Shown: positions 1-10,069, counted from the stretch's first letter. The stretch is 64,000 bases of DNA from Xanthomonas translucens pv. cerealis (GCF_006838285.1 NZ_CP038228.1:1054001-1118000), one strand, 5' to 3'. Notes: generated by a model from the letters alone, not told the origin. Made by a program: numbers and translations.

Positions 1-1023
1 TACGTGCGCTACGAGCCGCTGGGCTGCGTGCTGGCGGTGATGCCGTGGAATTTCCCGCTGTGGCAGGTGTTCCGCTTCCTGGCGCCGGCGCTGATGGCCG
101 GCAACGTGGCGCTGCTCAAGCACGCCAGCAACGTGCCGCGCTGCGCCGATGCGATCCACGCCGCGCTGGCCGCCGCCGGCGTGCCTGACGGCGTGTTCGA
201 CGTGCTGCACATCGACAACGACCAGGCCGCCGCGGTGCTGCGCGACGCGCGCATCGCCGCGGTGACGCTGACCGGAAGCGAGCGCGCCGGCCGCTCGATC
301 GCCGCCAATGCCGGCGACCAGCTGAAGAAATGCGTGATGGAGCTCGGCGGCAGCGATGCTTTCGTGGTGCTGGACGATGCCGATCTGGAACTCACGGTGG
401 CGGCGGCGGTGAAGTCGCGCTTCGACAATGCCGGGCAGACCTGCATCGCAGCCAAGCGCTTCGTGGTGGTCGATGCCATCGCCGACGAATTCGTGCGCCG
501 CTTCGTGGCCGCGGCCGCCGAGCGCCGGCTCGGCGATCCGCAGGACGCAGCGACCACGCTGGCGCCGATGGCGCGGCAGGACCTGCGCGACGAACTGCAC
601 AAGCAGGTACAGGCCAGCATCGCCAAGGGCGCCACGCCGCTGCTCGGCGGCGCGCCCGACACGTCCACCCACGCCGGCTACCCGGCCTCGATCCTGGACC
701 ACGTGGTACCTGGCATGCCGGCCTACGACGAAGAGCTGTTCGGCCCGGTCGCCGCGATCCTGCGTGTGGCCGACGAGGCCGAGGCGGTGCGCGTGGCCAA
801 CGACACCAGCTTCGGCCTGGGCGGCAGCGTGTGGAGCGCCGACCGCGCTCGCGGCGAGCGCGTCGCCCGCCAGTTGCAGTGCGGCGCGGCCTTCGTCAAC
901 GCCATCGTCAAGAGCGACGTACGCATGCCGTTCGGCGGCATCAAGCGCTCCGGCTTCGGCCGCGAACTGGCCGAGCACGGGATTCATGAGTTCATGAATA
1001 TCAAGTCGGTGTATGTTGGGTGA
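1..1023 (+). CDS. aldehyde dehydrogenase, probably succinate-semialdehyde dehydrogenase (5' end outside window)
   Basis: The reading frame is open from the first base, so the N-terminus lies outside the window; about 340 residues of a usual 455-490 are present. It begins in the Rossmann fold (AVMPWNFPLWQ), then shows the catalytic glutamate region (VMELGGSDAFVV), the catalytic cysteine motif (FDNAGQTCIAAKR) and the C-terminal MPFGGIKRSGFGRE. The MPWNFP-LWQVFR and LLKHASNVP segments resemble the Sad/YneI branch, which oxidises succinate semialdehyde to succinate with NAD(P)+. Substrate is inferred, not proven; another aliphatic aldehyde is possible. The gene converges on corA. Confidence 0.9.
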   Translation, partial: YVRYEPLGCVLAVMPWNFPLWQVFRFLAPALMAGNVALLKHASNVPRCADAIHAALAAAGVPDGVFDVLHIDNDQAAAVLRDARIAAVTLTGSERAGRSIAANAGDQLKKCVMELGGSDAFVVLDDADLELTVAAAVKSRFDNAGQTCIAAKRFVVVDAIADEFVRRFVAAAAERRLGDPQDAATTLAPMARQDLRDELHKQVQASIAKGATPLLGGAPDTSTHAGYPASILDHVVPGMPAYDEELFGPVAAILRVADEAEAVRVANDTSFGLGGSVWSADRARGERVARQLQCGAAFVNAIVKSDVRMPFGGIKRSGFGRELAEHGIHEFMNIKSVYVG

Positions 1024-1024
1024 G

Positions 1025-1145
1025 GCCGGGACCGGGGACCCGGAACGGCAAAAGCCAAGGCAAAAGCCGGTGGCTACCGCGTTACGCGCAGAGTTTCAGC
1101 GATCGCAATCCCCGCTTTTCCGGGTCCCGGGTCCCCGGTCCCGGC
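1025..1145. repeat. perfect 19-bp inverted repeat between convergent genes
   Basis: The arm at 1025-1043 (GCCGGGACCGGGGACCCGG) is the exact reverse complement of 1127-1145, with about 83 bases between. It fills the gap between two convergent genes, so it may act as a shared bidirectional terminator or be a REP-like intergenic element. There is no clear T-run. Confidence 0.7.
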
Positions 1146-1146
1146 T

Positions 1147-2139
1147 TCAAAGCCACCTGGCCCGCTTGAACGCCACATACAGCCCCAGACACACCGCGGC
1201 CACGCCGCCGACCATCAGCGGGTAGGCCCAGGGCCATTCCAGTTCCGGCATCTGCTTGAAATTCATGCCGTACCAGCTGGTGATCAGGGTCGGTGCGGCC
1301 AGCAGCGCCGCCCAGGCGCCGAGGCGCTTGACCGTTTCGCCCTGGGCCAGGGTCACCAGCGACAGGTTCACGCTCAGCGCGGTGCCGAGCATCTCGCGCA
1401 AGGTGTCGATCGCTTCGTTGGTGCGCACCGCGTGGTCGAGCACGTCGCGCACGTAGAGCCGCACTTCGTCGGGGATCAGCGGGCCGGGGTTGCGCTTGAG
1501 GTGGGATAGCACGTCCTGCAGCGGCGCCACGCCCAGGCGCATCTGGTTGAGCTCGCGCTTGAGTTCGTACAGGCGGATCGCGGTGTCGCGCCGGTAGGCC
1601 TCGGCGAAGATGTCCTTCTCCAGGCGCTCCAGGCTTTGCCGGAATTCGTCCAGGATCGGCTGGTAGTTGTCCACGATGTAGTCCAGCACCGCGTACAGCG
1701 CGTAGGACGGGCCGAGCTGCATCAGCGCCGCCTCGCGCTCCAGCCGCTCGCGCACCGGCGCGTACGGCAGCGAGGCGCCGTGGCGCACGGTCAGCAGGAA
1801 GCGCGCGCCGAGGAAGGCGTGGGTCTCGCCGTAGACGATGCGTTCGTCGATCACCTGCGCGGTGTGCACGGCCAGGAACAGCGAATTGCCGTAGGCCTCG
1901 ACCTTGGGCCGCTGGTGCGCCTTGCGCGTGTCCTCGATCGCCAGATCGTGCAGCTGGAATTCGTCCTGCAGCTGCTGCAGCACATGGTCGGCGGGTTCGT
2001 ACATGCCGACCCAGACGAAGCCGTCGCCGCCGGCCAGCACGTCGCTGATCTGCTCCAGGGCGATGTCGTGGCGGCGGCCGTGGCCGTCGTAGTGCACGCA
2101 GTTGATGACGCAGGCGGGATTTGCGGGGATGGAGGCCAT
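1147..2139 (-). CDS. corA: CorA family magnesium/cobalt transporter
   Basis: Inner-membrane divalent cation channel of the CorA family. The 330-residue protein has a long acidic/helical cytoplasmic domain, then two C-terminal membrane segments separated by the family signature YGMNF (GMN motif), ending in the basic tail FKRARWL. I chose the ATG at 2139; alternative non-ATG starts lie just upstream. It follows the DUF4105 gene by 25 bases on the same strand. This and corC, a family long linked to Mg/Co handling, sit in the same run, which fits co-expression. Confidence 0.93.
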   Translation of the reverse strand: MASIPANPACVINCVHYDGHGRRHDIALEQISDVLAGGDGFVWVGMYEPADHVLQQLQDEFQLHDLAIEDTRKAHQRPKVEAYGNSLFLAVHTAQVIDERIVYGETHAFLGARFLLTVRHGASLPYAPVRERLEREAALMQLGPSYALYAVLDYIVDNYQPILDEFRQSLERLEKDIFAEAYRRDTAIRLYELKRELNQMRLGVAPLQDVLSHLKRNPGPLIPDEVRLYVRDVLDHAVRTNEAIDTLREMLGTALSVNLSLVTLAQGETVKRLGAWAALLAAPTLITSWYGMNFKQMPELEWPWAYPLMVGGVAAVCLGLYVAFKRARWL

Positions 2140-2164
2140 GGGCAGCAATGGTGTGCGGGCGGGA

Positions 2165-3466
2165 TCAGCGCTGCAAGCGGCGCCGGGTGAACGCCCAGGC
2201 CAGTGCGGCGTGCACCGGCAGCAGCAGGGCGATCCACTGCAGGTTGAATTGCGGCTGCAGCATCGACAGCCAATGGATCAGTAAGGCCGCGCCGGCCAGG
2301 GCGACCACCAGCCACAGCACGATGCCGAACCAGCGTCCGGGCTGGCGGCCGCGCAGCTGCGCGATGGCGCCGTCGACCAGCAGCAGGCACAGCGGGTCGA
2401 GCAGCAGCAGGTTGCGATTGGCCCAGGCCGCACGGTGGTCGCTGCAGCCCCACAGGTACAGCAGCACGCCGCCGCCGAGCGCGCACAGCAGCCAGAACGG
2501 CAGCGCCAGCGCCGCCAGCCAGCGCGGCCGCCGTGCCAGCGCGATCACGCCGGTGGCGACCAGCAGCCCGGCCAGCAGCCATGGCCACCAGTGCCGCGCC
2601 TGTTCGGTCGGTTCCGGCGCCAGCCGCTGCAGCAGCACCCGCTGGCGCGTCTGTACCAGCGGGCGCCCGGCGCGGTTGCGCACTTCGCCCAGGCTCTCGG
2701 CCAGGCGCATCGGCACGAACGCCTCTTCCCAGCGCGACAGCGGCTTGTCGGCGAACGGCCCCAGGCCCAGGTCGAAGCCCAGCCACATCCACGGCGCCGG
2801 CGAGGCCAGGCGCACCGATTCGCTGCGGTAGGTGTTGCCGCGAGAACGCCCGGACAGCTGCGCGTGCAGCGTGCCGCCCAGCGCCCGGTCCAGCGCATCG
2901 CGGACCATCGTGGCGCAGTTGGCGGTGTAGTAGTCGTAGCGGTAGCGCGCGTTTTCCGGCCGCGCGCGCCAGGCCAGCGCCTGCTGCAGCGCGCGCGCCT
3001 GCGCCGGTTCCATGTCCAGCCACTGGATGTCCATGCCGCGGCCGGCGTCGCGGTACTGCGCCATGTCCTCCTGCAACGGCAGCGCGACCAGGTAATACCG
3101 CATGTCGCCGGCGGCGAAGCGGCTCACGAAGTCCGGTTCGCCGGGATCGAAGAAACCGAAGTTGTACGACGTAGCCTGTCCGCTGCGCGGATCCATCACC
3201 ACGATCGCATCGTGGCCGAAGCGCTCGAAGAACACCTCGCCCGGCTGCATCGTGGCCACGCCGATGCGTGGCGCCGGTGCCGACGCGTCGCCGCCGGGCG
3301 GACCGGCGACGGGCGCCGCGGCGGCCGCGGGCGCCAGCGCGGGCGGTGCGGCCAGGTCCGCGGCGCCGGCCTGCGCGAACGCCAGCGCCGCGCAGCCGGT
3401 CAGCAGCGTACCCAGCAGCCAGTGCGGCCAGCCGCGTGCCGGCCCGCGCGACAGCGCACGCGCCAT
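2165..3466 (-). CDS. DUF4105 (Lnb N-terminal periplasmic domain) membrane protein
   Basis: 433-residue envelope protein. The N-terminus has a signal or anchor (WLLGTLLTGCAALAFAQAG) and an Ala/Pro-rich linker. A DUF4105 domain follows at about residues 70-260, with GEVFFERFGHDAIVV, NFGFFDPGEP and YDYYTANCATMVRDAL; the conserved H and the NC pair suggest a cysteine-type hydrolase fold. Four or so membrane helices fill the C-terminus. Its ATG overlaps the corC stop by one base (TGATG), so translation is probably coupled. Substrate is unknown; peptide or lipoprotein processing is only a guess from the fold. Confidence 0.8.
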   Translation of the reverse strand: MARALSRGPARGWPHWLLGTLLTGCAALAFAQAGAADLAAPPALAPAAAAAPVAGPPGGDASAPAPRIGVATMQPGEVFFERFGHDAIVVMDPRSGQATSYNFGFFDPGEPDFVSRFAAGDMRYYLVALPLQEDMAQYRDAGRGMDIQWLDMEPAQARALQQALAWRARPENARYRYDYYTANCATMVRDALDRALGGTLHAQLSGRSRGNTYRSESVRLASPAPWMWLGFDLGLGPFADKPLSRWEEAFVPMRLAESLGEVRNRAGRPLVQTRQRVLLQRLAPEPTEQARHWWPWLLAGLLVATGVIALARRPRWLAALALPFWLLCALGGGVLLYLWGCSDHRAAWANRNLLLLDPLCLLLVDGAIAQLRGRQPGRWFGIVLWLVVALAGAALLIHWLSMLQPQFNLQWIALLLPVHAALAWAFTRRRLQR

Positions 3467-4347
3467 CAAGCGTCTTCCTGCGGGTCGGGCGGCAGGATGG
3501 TGACATGGAAGGCCTGCACCCGGCGCGCGTCGGCGCGCGCCACGCGGAACGCGAAGCGCCCCAGGGTCAGCTCCTCGCCGGTTTCCGGCAGGTGGCCGAT
3601 GGCCTCGGTGACCAGGCCGCCGACGGTGTCGTAGTCGTCGTCGGAGAAGTCGGCGCCGAAGCGTTCGTTGAAATCCTCGATCGGGGTCAGCGCATCGACC
3701 ACGTACTGGCCGTCGGCCTGCGCGGCGATCAGCGAGGCTTCGTCCTCGGCGTCGTCGTGCTCGTCGTCGATCTCGCCGACGATCTGCTCCAGCACGTCCT
3801 CGATGGTGACCAGCCCGGCGACGCCGCCGTACTCGTCCACCACGATCGCCATATGGTTGCGCGAGAGCCGGAACTCCTTGAGCAGCACGTTGAGCTTCTT
3901 CGACTCGGGGATCAGCACCGCCGGGCGCAGCAGTTCGCGCACCGTGCCGGGACCGTGGTCGGCGACCACGCCGCGCAGCAGGTCCTTGGCCAGCAGGATG
4001 CCAAGGATGTCGTCCTTGTTGTCGCCGTGCACCGGGAAACGCGAGTGGCCGGATTCGACCACCTGCTGCATCAGGTCGAGAAAGCGCGATTCGGCCGACA
4101 GCGACACCATCTGCGAACGCGAGACCATCACATCGCCGACGGTGAGTTCGGACACCGACAGCGCGCCTTCCATCATGCGCAAGGTGTCGGCGGCGATCAG
4201 CCCGTCGTGCTGGGCGTCGCGCAGCACCTCGACCAGGTCGTCGCGGGTGTGCGGGTCGCTGGAGAAGACCGAACTCAGCCGTTCCAGCCAGCCGCGGCGT
4301 TTTTCGTGGGTTTCCGGAGCGGAGCTACTAGAGTCGTCTTCTGACAT
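3466..4347 (-). CDS. corC: CorC/YbeX-type CBS-pair and CorC_HlyC domain protein
   Basis: 293-residue cytoplasmic protein with the family order: acidic N-terminus, two CBS domains (about 70-190; MVSRSQMVSL, SRFPVHG, MAIVVDEYGG, GLVTIEDVLEQIVGEI) and a C-terminal CorC_HlyC domain (about 205-290; DDYDTVGGLV, GRFAFRV). YbeX/CorC is linked to magnesium/cobalt efflux and, with YbeY, to ribosome metabolism. Gene order miaB-phoH-ybeY-(x)-corC matches the E. coli ybeZYX arrangement. Start chosen at the ATG at 4347 (MSEDDSS); an upstream ATG would add six residues. Confidence 0.93.
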   Translation of the reverse strand: MSEDDSSSSAPETHEKRRGWLERLSSVFSSDPHTRDDLVEVLRDAQHDGLIAADTLRMMEGALSVSELTVGDVMVSRSQMVSLSAESRFLDLMQQVVESGHSRFPVHGDNKDDILGILLAKDLLRGVVADHGPGTVRELLRPAVLIPESKKLNVLLKEFRLSRNHMAIVVDEYGGVAGLVTIEDVLEQIVGEIDDEHDDAEDEASLIAAQADGQYVVDALTPIEDFNERFGADFSDDDYDTVGGLVTEAIGHLPETGEELTLGRFAFRVARADARRVQAFHVTILPPDPQEDA

Positions 4348-4459
4348 GTTCTGTGGATACGGCACCCGGTCTGCCGGGCGATGGGCGCAAGTCTAGCAGG
4401 GCCAATGGAACAGAGCCGCGACGCCGGCGGCGCTCGCGGCGGTGGGCGTGGGGACGGAT

Positions 4460-5032
4460 TCAGCCGCCGCTGGCGGGCACGTGCAGCGGGTCCGGCGCCG
4501 GCGCGGCGGACGGATCCTCCGGCAGGTCCAGGCTGTAGCTGCATCCGGCCAGGGTCTTGCCCGGATGCGACTGCACCGTGGACAGGCTGAGGATGATCGA
4601 TTCGATCATCGGTTCGCCGGTCTTCGGGTCGGTCACGTCGCGGCTGACCACTTCGCGGCCGAACATGGCTTTCTGCGGTGTATCCACCGCCGCCTCCAGC
4701 TGCAACTGCTTGGCCAGCGGGCGCGGATCGGCAAGGTCCAGAATCGCCATCACGCTGGCGCCGGCCACGCCGATGCGCGTGGTGCTGTGGCCGAACACCT
4801 GGATCGGCTGCAGCAGTTCGTATTCGCTCATGAACAGGTTGGATTGCGGCAGCGGCCGCCAGCCCTGTGCCACCGCTTTCAGCGGATCGGCCAGCAACGG
4901 CCCCAGCGCGGCGAAGTCGGCCACGCCCTGGCGGCATTCGAGCAGCGCCGGCAGGTCGATGGTGGGGGCGGGTGCGGCCGCCGCGGGCGGTGCGGCCGCG
5001 AGCGCGAGCAGAAGCAACGATGGACGGATCAA
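4460..5032 (-). CDS. secreted protein of unknown function between ybeY and corC
   Basis: 190 residues if started at the TTG at 5032, which is followed by a clear signal peptide (IRPSLLLLALAAAPPAAAAP) and preceded by GAGG eight bases upstream; a longer in-frame extension reads like non-coding sequence. The mature part contains ALLECRQGVADFAALGPLL and a late cysteine (LAGCSYSLDLPEDP), suggesting one disulfide in the periplasm. I do not recognise the family. It sits in the leftward run where other Gammaproteobacteria have ybeX directly after ybeY. Confidence 0.7.
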   Translation of the reverse strand: MIRPSLLLLALAAAPPAAAAPAPTIDLPALLECRQGVADFAALGPLLADPLKAVAQGWRPLPQSNLFMSEYELLQPIQVFGHSTTRIGVAGASVMAILDLADPRPLAKQLQLEAAVDTPQKAMFGREVVSRDVTDPKTGEPMIESIILSLSTVQSHPGKTLAGCSYSLDLPEDPSAAPAPDPLHVPASGG

Positions 5033-5129
5033 CGCGCTGCACCTCGGGTCGGAGAGCGGAGTGGCGCGGCGCGGCGGCCGCGAGGCAACGGTAGCGCCCG
5101 CGCCAGCGCTTGACCAGCCATCGCCAGCC

Positions 5130-5615
5130 TCAGCGTTCCCCGGCGTAGGGGTCGCCCACGCCCAGGTCGGCCAGGATCTCGCGCTCCAGCTGCTCCATCG
5201 CGTCGGCCTCCTTGTCGTCCTCGTGGTCCCAGCCAAGCAGGTGCAGCACGCCGTGCACGGTCAGGTGCGCGTAGTGGGCATTGAGCGGCTTGCCCTGTTC
5301 GGCGGCCTCGCGCGCCACTACCGGCGCGCAGATCACCAGGTCGCCGAGCAGCGGCAGCTTGACGCCCTTGGGCAGGCCTTCGGGCAACTCGGCGGGGAAG
5401 CTGAGCACGTTGGTGGCGTAGTCCTTGCCGCGGTAGTGGTGGTTGAGCGCGCGGCCTTCCTTGGCGTCGACCAGGCGGATCGCCAGGTCGGCTTCGCGGA
5501 TGCGGCCCTTCAGCGCGGCGGCCACCCATTTGCGGAAGCTCGCCGCCGCCGGCAGCCCGGCGCGGGGCAGGGCGTAGCTGACGCCGACATCGAGGCGAAC
5601 CGGACCTTTGGTCAT
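5130..5615 (-). CDS. ybeY: endoribonuclease YbeY, rRNA maturation factor
   Basis: 161-residue zinc metallo-endoribonuclease acting in 16S rRNA 3' maturation and ribosome quality control. The diagnostic H3XH5XH zinc motif is present as [11 protein letters not shown] near residue 120, preceded by the conserved NVLSFP segment. The ATG overlaps the phoH stop by four bases (ATGA), so the pair is translationally coupled. Confidence 0.97.
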   Translation of the reverse strand: MTKGPVRLDVGVSYALPRAGLPAAASFRKWVAAALKGRIREADLAIRLVDAKEGRALNHHYRGKDYATNVLSFPAELPEGLPKGVKLPLLGDLVICAPVVAREAAEQGKPLNAHYAHLTVHGVLHLLGWDHEDDKEADAMEQLEREILADLGVGDPYAGER

Positions 5616-6598
5616 GGCGCCGGCCCGGTCGTCTTGTCGATGATGTCGCGCTTTTCGTAGGCGGTGACGATGCGCGCCACCAGCGGATGCCGCACCACGT
5701 CGCGCGCCTCGAAGAAGGTGAAGCTGACGCCTTCGACCTCGTGCAGCACCTCGATCGCGTCGCGCAGGCCGGACTTGACGTGCTTGGGCAGGTCGATCTG
5801 GGTCAGGTCGCCGGTGACCACCGCGGTGGAGCCGAAGCCGAGCCGGGTCAGGAACATCTTCATCTGTTCGATGGTGGTGTTCTGCGCCTCGTCCAGGATC
5901 ACGTAGGCGTCGTTGAGCGTGCGTCCGCGCATGTAGGCCAGCGGTGCGATCTCGATGACGTTCTTCTCCAGCAGCTTGATCACCTTCTCTACGCCGAGCA
6001 TCTCGTACAGCGCGTCGTACAGCGGGCGCAGGTAGGGATCGACCTTCTGGCTCAGGTCGCCGGGCAGGAAGCCGAGCTTCTCGCCGGCTTCCACCGCCGG
6101 GCGCACCAGGATCAGCCGCTGCACGCGCGATTCGTTCAGCGCCTCGACCGCGCTGGCCACCGCCAGGAAGGTCTTGCCGGTGCCGGCCGGGCCGATGCCG
6201 AAGTTGATGTCATGGCTGGCGATCTGGTGCAGGTACCTGGCCTGGTTGGCGCCGCGGCCGCGCACGGTGCCGCGCTTGACCTTGATCGCCACGTCCTGCG
6301 GCGCGTAGGCGCGCTCGGCGACCAGATCGACATTGGCCTGGTTGAGCCGCAGGTGGATGGCCTGGTCGTCGAACACGACGCTGTCCGACTCGGCGTACAG
6401 GGCCTGCAGCACGGTCTCGGCGGCGGCGACCGCGGTGGCCGGGCCGGTCACCCGGTACACGTTGCCGCGGTTGGAGATCTCCACGCCCAGGCGCAGTTCG
6501 ATCTGCCGCAGGTGCGCGTCGAACGGCCCGGCCAGGTTGGCCAGGCGTTCGCTGTCGGCGGGGTCCAGGGTGAAATCGCGTTGCGCGGGTAGGCTCAT
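5612..6598 (-). CDS. phoH: PhoH family ATPase (YbeZ)
   Basis: 328-residue cytoplasmic P-loop ATPase/helicase-like protein of the PhoH/YbeZ family, a functional partner of YbeY. Walker A is [11 protein letters not shown] and Walker B is [28 protein letters not shown] is the typical PhoH loop. The N-terminal part (about 20-90) is a KH-like segment. The gene lies 119 bases downstream of miaB on the same strand, matching the E. coli order. Confidence 0.96.
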   Translation of the reverse strand: MSLPAQRDFTLDPADSERLANLAGPFDAHLRQIELRLGVEISNRGNVYRVTGPATAVAAAETVLQALYAESDSVVFDDQAIHLRLNQANVDLVAERAYAPQDVAIKVKRGTVRGRGANQARYLHQIASHDINFGIGPAGTGKTFLAVASAVEALNESRVQRLILVRPAVEAGEKLGFLPGDLSQKVDPYLRPLYDALYEMLGVEKVIKLLEKNVIEIAPLAYMRGRTLNDAYVILDEAQNTTIEQMKMFLTRLGFGSTAVVTGDLTQIDLPKHVKSGLRDAIEVLHEVEGVSFTFFEARDVVRHPLVARIVTAYEKRDIIDKTTGPAP

Positions 6599-6717
6599 TC
6601 GGTGCGGACGCGGCGCGCGCGTGGCGTGGCCGGGAGTCGTTCAGGACTGGGGATGGAAGCGTAGCGCGCGTGGCAGTGAAGGGCCAGTCGGCGCGGGCCG
6701 CTGCCTGCCCGCGGCGC

Positions 6718-8148
6718 TCAGGCGTCGGCGGCGACCACGCGCCCGCGCAAGGAATTGCTCAGCGCCTCGGTGATCGCCACCGCGACGAACTGGCCGACCA
6801 GGCGCGGATGCCCGGGGAAGTTCACCGCGCGCATGTTCTCGGTCTTGCCGGTCAGTTCGGCCGGGTTCTTCTTCGACGGGCCTTCGACCAGCACCGTCTG
6901 CACGCTGCCGACCATGGCGCGCGAGAGTTGCAGCGAATGCGCGTTGATGTGCGCCTGCAGCCGCGCCAGCCGCGCGTGCTTGACCGCGTCGGGGGTGCTG
7001 TCTTCCAGATCGGCAGCCGGCGTGCCCGGGCGGCGCGAGTAGATGAAGGAGAAGCTCTGGTCGAAGCCCACGTCCTCGATCAGCTGCATGGTCTTGTCGA
7101 AGTCGGCGTCGGTCTCGCCGGGGAAGCCGACGATGAAGTCCGAGCTGATCGAGATGTCCGGGCGCACCGCGCGCAGCTTGCGGATCTTCTGCTTGAATTC
7201 CAGCGCGGTATAGCCGCGCTTCATCGCGCTGAGGACGCGGTCGCTGCCGGCCTGCACCGGCAGATGCAGGTAGTTGGCCAGCTGCGGCACGTCGCGGTAG
7301 GCGTCCACCAGCGAATCGCTGAACTCCAGCGGATGCGAGGTGGTGAAGCGGATGCGGCCGATGCCGTCGATCTGCGCGATGCTGCGGATCAGCAGGCCCA
7401 GGTCGGCGTACTGCGGCTCCTCGCCGGCCTCGGCGTCGGCGTAGGGCCCGCGGTAGGCGTTGACGTTCTGGCCGAGCAGGTTGATCTCGCGTACGCCCTG
7501 CGCGGCCAGCTGCGCCACTTCCACCAGCACGTCCTCGAATGGCCGGCTGATCTCCTCGCCGCGGGTGTAGGGCACCACGCAGAACGAGCAGTACTTGGAG
7601 CAGCCCTCCATGATCGACACGAACGCGGACGGGCCTTCGGCGCGCGGCTCCGGCAGGCGGTCGAACTTCTCGACCTCGGGGAAGCTGATGTCCACCTGCG
7701 ACTTGCCCGATGCGCGCCGCGCGCGGATCAGTTCCGGTAGCCGGTGCAGCGTCTGCGGGCCGAACACCAGGTCCACGTAGGGTGCGCGCTTGACGATCGC
7801 CTCGCCCTCCTGCGACGCCACGCAGCCGCCGACGCCGATGATCACCGGCCTGCCGCCGGCCTTCAGCCTGCTCTCCTTGAGCAAGCGCCAGCGGCCGAGC
7901 TGGCTGAACACCTTCTCCTGCGCCTTCTCGCGGATCGAGCACGTATTGACCAGCACCACGTCGGCGTCTTCGGGGTTGTCGGTCAGCTCCAGGCCTTCGG
8001 CGGCGGCGAGCACGTCGGCCATCTTGGCCGAGTCGTACTCGTTCATCTGGCAACCGTGGGTCTTGATGTACAGCTTGCCGCGGACCGCGGGCGCGGCAGC
8101 GGCCGCGGTGTCGGCGGAGGGCAGGGGATGCAGGGCGTTCCCGGTCAT
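6718..8148 (-). CDS. miaB: tRNA-2-methylthio-N6-isopentenyladenosine-37 synthase MiaB
   Basis: 476-residue radical-SAM methylthiotransferase that adds the 2-methylthio group to i6A37 in tRNA. The N-terminal UPF0004 domain has its cluster cysteines ([27 protein letters not shown]). The radical-SAM motif [15 protein letters not shown] gives the CxxxCxxC cysteines, and a C-terminal TRAM domain includes [13 protein letters not shown]. An Ala-rich 20-residue extension precedes the first domain. It heads the leftward phoH-ybeY-corC run. Confidence 0.97.
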   Translation of the reverse strand: MTGNALHPLPSADTAAAAAPAVRGKLYIKTHGCQMNEYDSAKMADVLAAAEGLELTDNPEDADVVLVNTCSIREKAQEKVFSQLGRWRLLKESRLKAGGRPVIIGVGGCVASQEGEAIVKRAPYVDLVFGPQTLHRLPELIRARRASGKSQVDISFPEVEKFDRLPEPRAEGPSAFVSIMEGCSKYCSFCVVPYTRGEEISRPFEDVLVEVAQLAAQGVREINLLGQNVNAYRGPYADAEAGEEPQYADLGLLIRSIAQIDGIGRIRFTTSHPLEFSDSLVDAYRDVPQLANYLHLPVQAGSDRVLSAMKRGYTALEFKQKIRKLRAVRPDISISSDFIVGFPGETDADFDKTMQLIEDVGFDQSFSFIYSRRPGTPAADLEDSTPDAVKHARLARLQAHINAHSLQLSRAMVGSVQTVLVEGPSKKNPAELTGKTENMRAVNFPGHPRLVGQFVAVAITEALSNSLRGRVVAADA

Positions 8149-8220
8149 GGCGCTTAATCCAGGCGGGTGGCTGAGGAGAGCCGGCTAGTCTACCTGGGCC
8201 GGCCGCGCCGCGCAGGCGGC

Positions 8221-8844
8221 TCAGGCCTCGGCGGCCGCGTCGATCGCCTGCGCGCGCTGCACCGCCGGCCGCGCCGCCATGCGTTCGACGTAGGCGCGGG
8301 TTGGCGCCGGCGGGTCGACCAGGCCGAAGCCGATCATCCAGCCCAGCGCGCTGCCCCACAGCACGTCGGCGGCGGTGCAGCGGTCGCCGAGCAGGTAGTC
8401 GCCGCGCGCCAGTTGGTCATCGACCACGCCCATCACCGTGTCGCAGTCGGCGTATGGCGACATCGCCCGCGGCGGCGCCTCGCGCTTGAGCGCGCGGTCG
8501 ATCACCGCCGGCTCGAACGCCGAACCGTAGAACGCCAGCCAGCGCAGGTAGGGGCCGCGGCGCGGATCGCCCATCGCCGGGGCCAGCCCGGCTTCCGGGT
8601 ACAGATCGGCCAGGTATTGGTAGATCGCCACCTGTTCGGTGACCACCGCGCCGGCGTGGTCGATCGCTGGCACCTTGCCCATCGGGTTGATCGCCAGGTA
8701 CTCCGGCTCCAGCTGCGCGCCGCTGGCGAAGTCGATGCGTTCCAGCGCGTAGTCCGCGCCCAGTTCCTCGAGCAGGATCAGTACGCCTTTGGAGCGCGAT
8801 TTGGGGTTGTGGTACAGGGTCACATGGCGGTCGGCGATGGGCAT
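8221..8844 (-). CDS. glutathione S-transferase family protein
   Basis: 207-residue cytosolic GST-fold protein. The N-terminal thioredoxin-like domain starts VTLYHNPKSRSKGVLILLEELG, and the glutathione-binding cis-proline region is NPMGKVPAI followed by VTEQVAIYQYLAD (usual Glu-Ser replaced by Glu-Gln). The C-terminal helical domain includes YLLGDRCTAADVLWG. Start chosen at ATG 8844. Substrate unknown. It is transcribed away from the lytic transglycosylase. Confidence 0.88.
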   Translation of the reverse strand: MPIADRHVTLYHNPKSRSKGVLILLEELGADYALERIDFASGAQLEPEYLAINPMGKVPAIDHAGAVVTEQVAIYQYLADLYPEAGLAPAMGDPRRGPYLRWLAFYGSAFEPAVIDRALKREAPPRAMSPYADCDTVMGVVDDQLARGDYLLGDRCTAADVLWGSALGWMIGFGLVDPPAPTRAYVERMAARPAVQRAQAIDAAAEA

Positions 8845-8884
8845 GGCGGCTCTCCTCGGTGATCGAGCGCCCATGCTAGGCGCT

Positions 8885-8909
8885 ATTGCGGACGGAGTCT
8901 GTCCGCAAT
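8885..8909. repeat. 9-bp inverted repeat in divergent intergenic region
   Basis: ATTGCGGAC (8885-8893) pairs with GTCCGCAAT (8901-8909) across a 7-base spacer, 41 bases upstream of the GST start and about 200 bases before the transglycosylase start. It could be an operator or simply a hairpin; I cannot tell which. Confidence 0.4.
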
Positions 8910-9109
8910 TCCGTGCGTCATGGCGTCCCCTGTCTCACGCACCTTGCGCCTGGTCGGCCTGCTGCCGATCCGCCGGGTCTGGGCGGCGGCCGGCCACGCC
9001 TGAATGAGCCGGCAGGCGCCAGGCGGATCGGGCGGCGAAACGCGCGGCCGGTCGCGCTGCCGCCGCCGCGCACTTGGCAAGCGCCAGCGAAGTTGGGACA
9101 CTCGCGGTC

Positions 9110-10069
9110 ATGAAGGGGATGGCGGGGCTTGTGGGGCTGGCAATCGCGACGCTGTCGGTCATGCCGGCCAGCGCGGGTACCCTATACAAATGCATCAGCG
9201 GCGACGGCGTGCCCAGCTACGGCGGCAAGCGCGTGGCCGGGGCCAACTGCAGCGTGGTCGGTCGCTATGTGCCCGAACGCCGCGCCGCGCGCGCAGCGCC
9301 GGCGCTTGCTTCCGTTTCGGCCGAGCGCACGCCCAGCCGCGGGGTCATCGCCCTGGCCGCGGCGCAGTCAGGCGCCCCGACCACGATCATCAGTCGTCCC
9401 CCGGTCGCGGCCCCGGCGCCGGTCGCGGCCAGCGTGGCGCCGACGCGCGTGGCGCCCGTGCCTGCCATGGCCGGCACCGCGCCGCGGCGGGTGGTCAGCG
9501 GCCAGGTCTACTCCTATATGAAGGACGGCGTGCGCCACTACACCAGCGCGCGGCCGACTCAGGTCGCCAGCCTCGGCACGGTGCGCACCATCCACTACAG
9601 CTTCATCGAGACCTGCTACGCCTGCGCCAACCCCGGCCTGAACTTCGGTGCGGTGCGGCTGAACACCACCGCCTACCAGAGCGAGATCGCCGCCGCCGCG
9701 CGCGAGTACGGGGTCGACGAGGCGGTGGTGCGCGCGATCATCCATGCCGAATCGGCGTACAACCCGATGGCGCTGAGCCGCGCCGGCGCGCAGGGCCTGA
9801 TGCAACTGATGCCGCCGACCGCGCGCCGCTTCGGGGTCAGCGATGCGTTCGATGCGTCGCAGAACATCCGCGGCGGCGTGCAGTACCTGGCCTGGCTGCT
9901 GAAACGCTTCAACGGCAACGTGAGCCTGGCCGCCGCCGGCTACAACGCCGGCGAAGGCGCGGTAGATAAACACGGTGGGGTGCCGCCTTACAGCGAGACC
10001 CAGCGCTACGTGCAGCGCGTGGGCGTGCTCGCCGACCGCTATCGCGGCGTGCTGGCGACGGCGCATTGA
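9110..10069 (+). CDS. lytic transglycosylase (SLT domain), exported
   Basis: 319-residue exported protein with a signal peptide (GLVGLAIATLSVMPASAG). An N-terminal region carries short DUF4124-like motifs (LYKCISGDGVPSYGGKR, VYSYMKDGVRHYTSARP). An Ala/Pro-rich linker precedes the C-terminal SLT/MltE-like domain (about 195-315) with catalytic glutamate in IIHAESAYNPMALS, then AGAQGLMQLMPPTARRFGV and AAGYNAGEGAV. It would cleave peptidoglycan glycan strands to 1,6-anhydro ends. Chosen start ATG 9110; longer in-frame options do not begin with a signal peptide. Confidence 0.92.
   Translation: MKGMAGLVGLAIATLSVMPASAGTLYKCISGDGVPSYGGKRVAGANCSVVGRYVPERRAARAAPALASVSAERTPSRGVIALAAAQSGAPTTIISRPPVAAPAPVAASVAPTRVAPVPAMAGTAPRRVVSGQVYSYMKDGVRHYTSARPTQVASLGTVRTIHYSFIETCYACANPGLNFGAVRLNTTAYQSEIAAAAREYGVDEAVVRAIIHAESAYNPMALSRAGAQGLMQLMPPTARRFGVSDAFDASQNIRGGVQYLAWLLKRFNGNVSLAAAGYNAGEGAVDKHGGVPPYSETQRYVQRVGVLADRYRGVLATAH

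Noticed and set aside
1851..3506. 551-codon minus-strand frame across corA and the DUF4105 gene
   Set aside because: It shares the strand of two recognised families in another frame, is Arg/Ala/Gly-rich and shows no domain.
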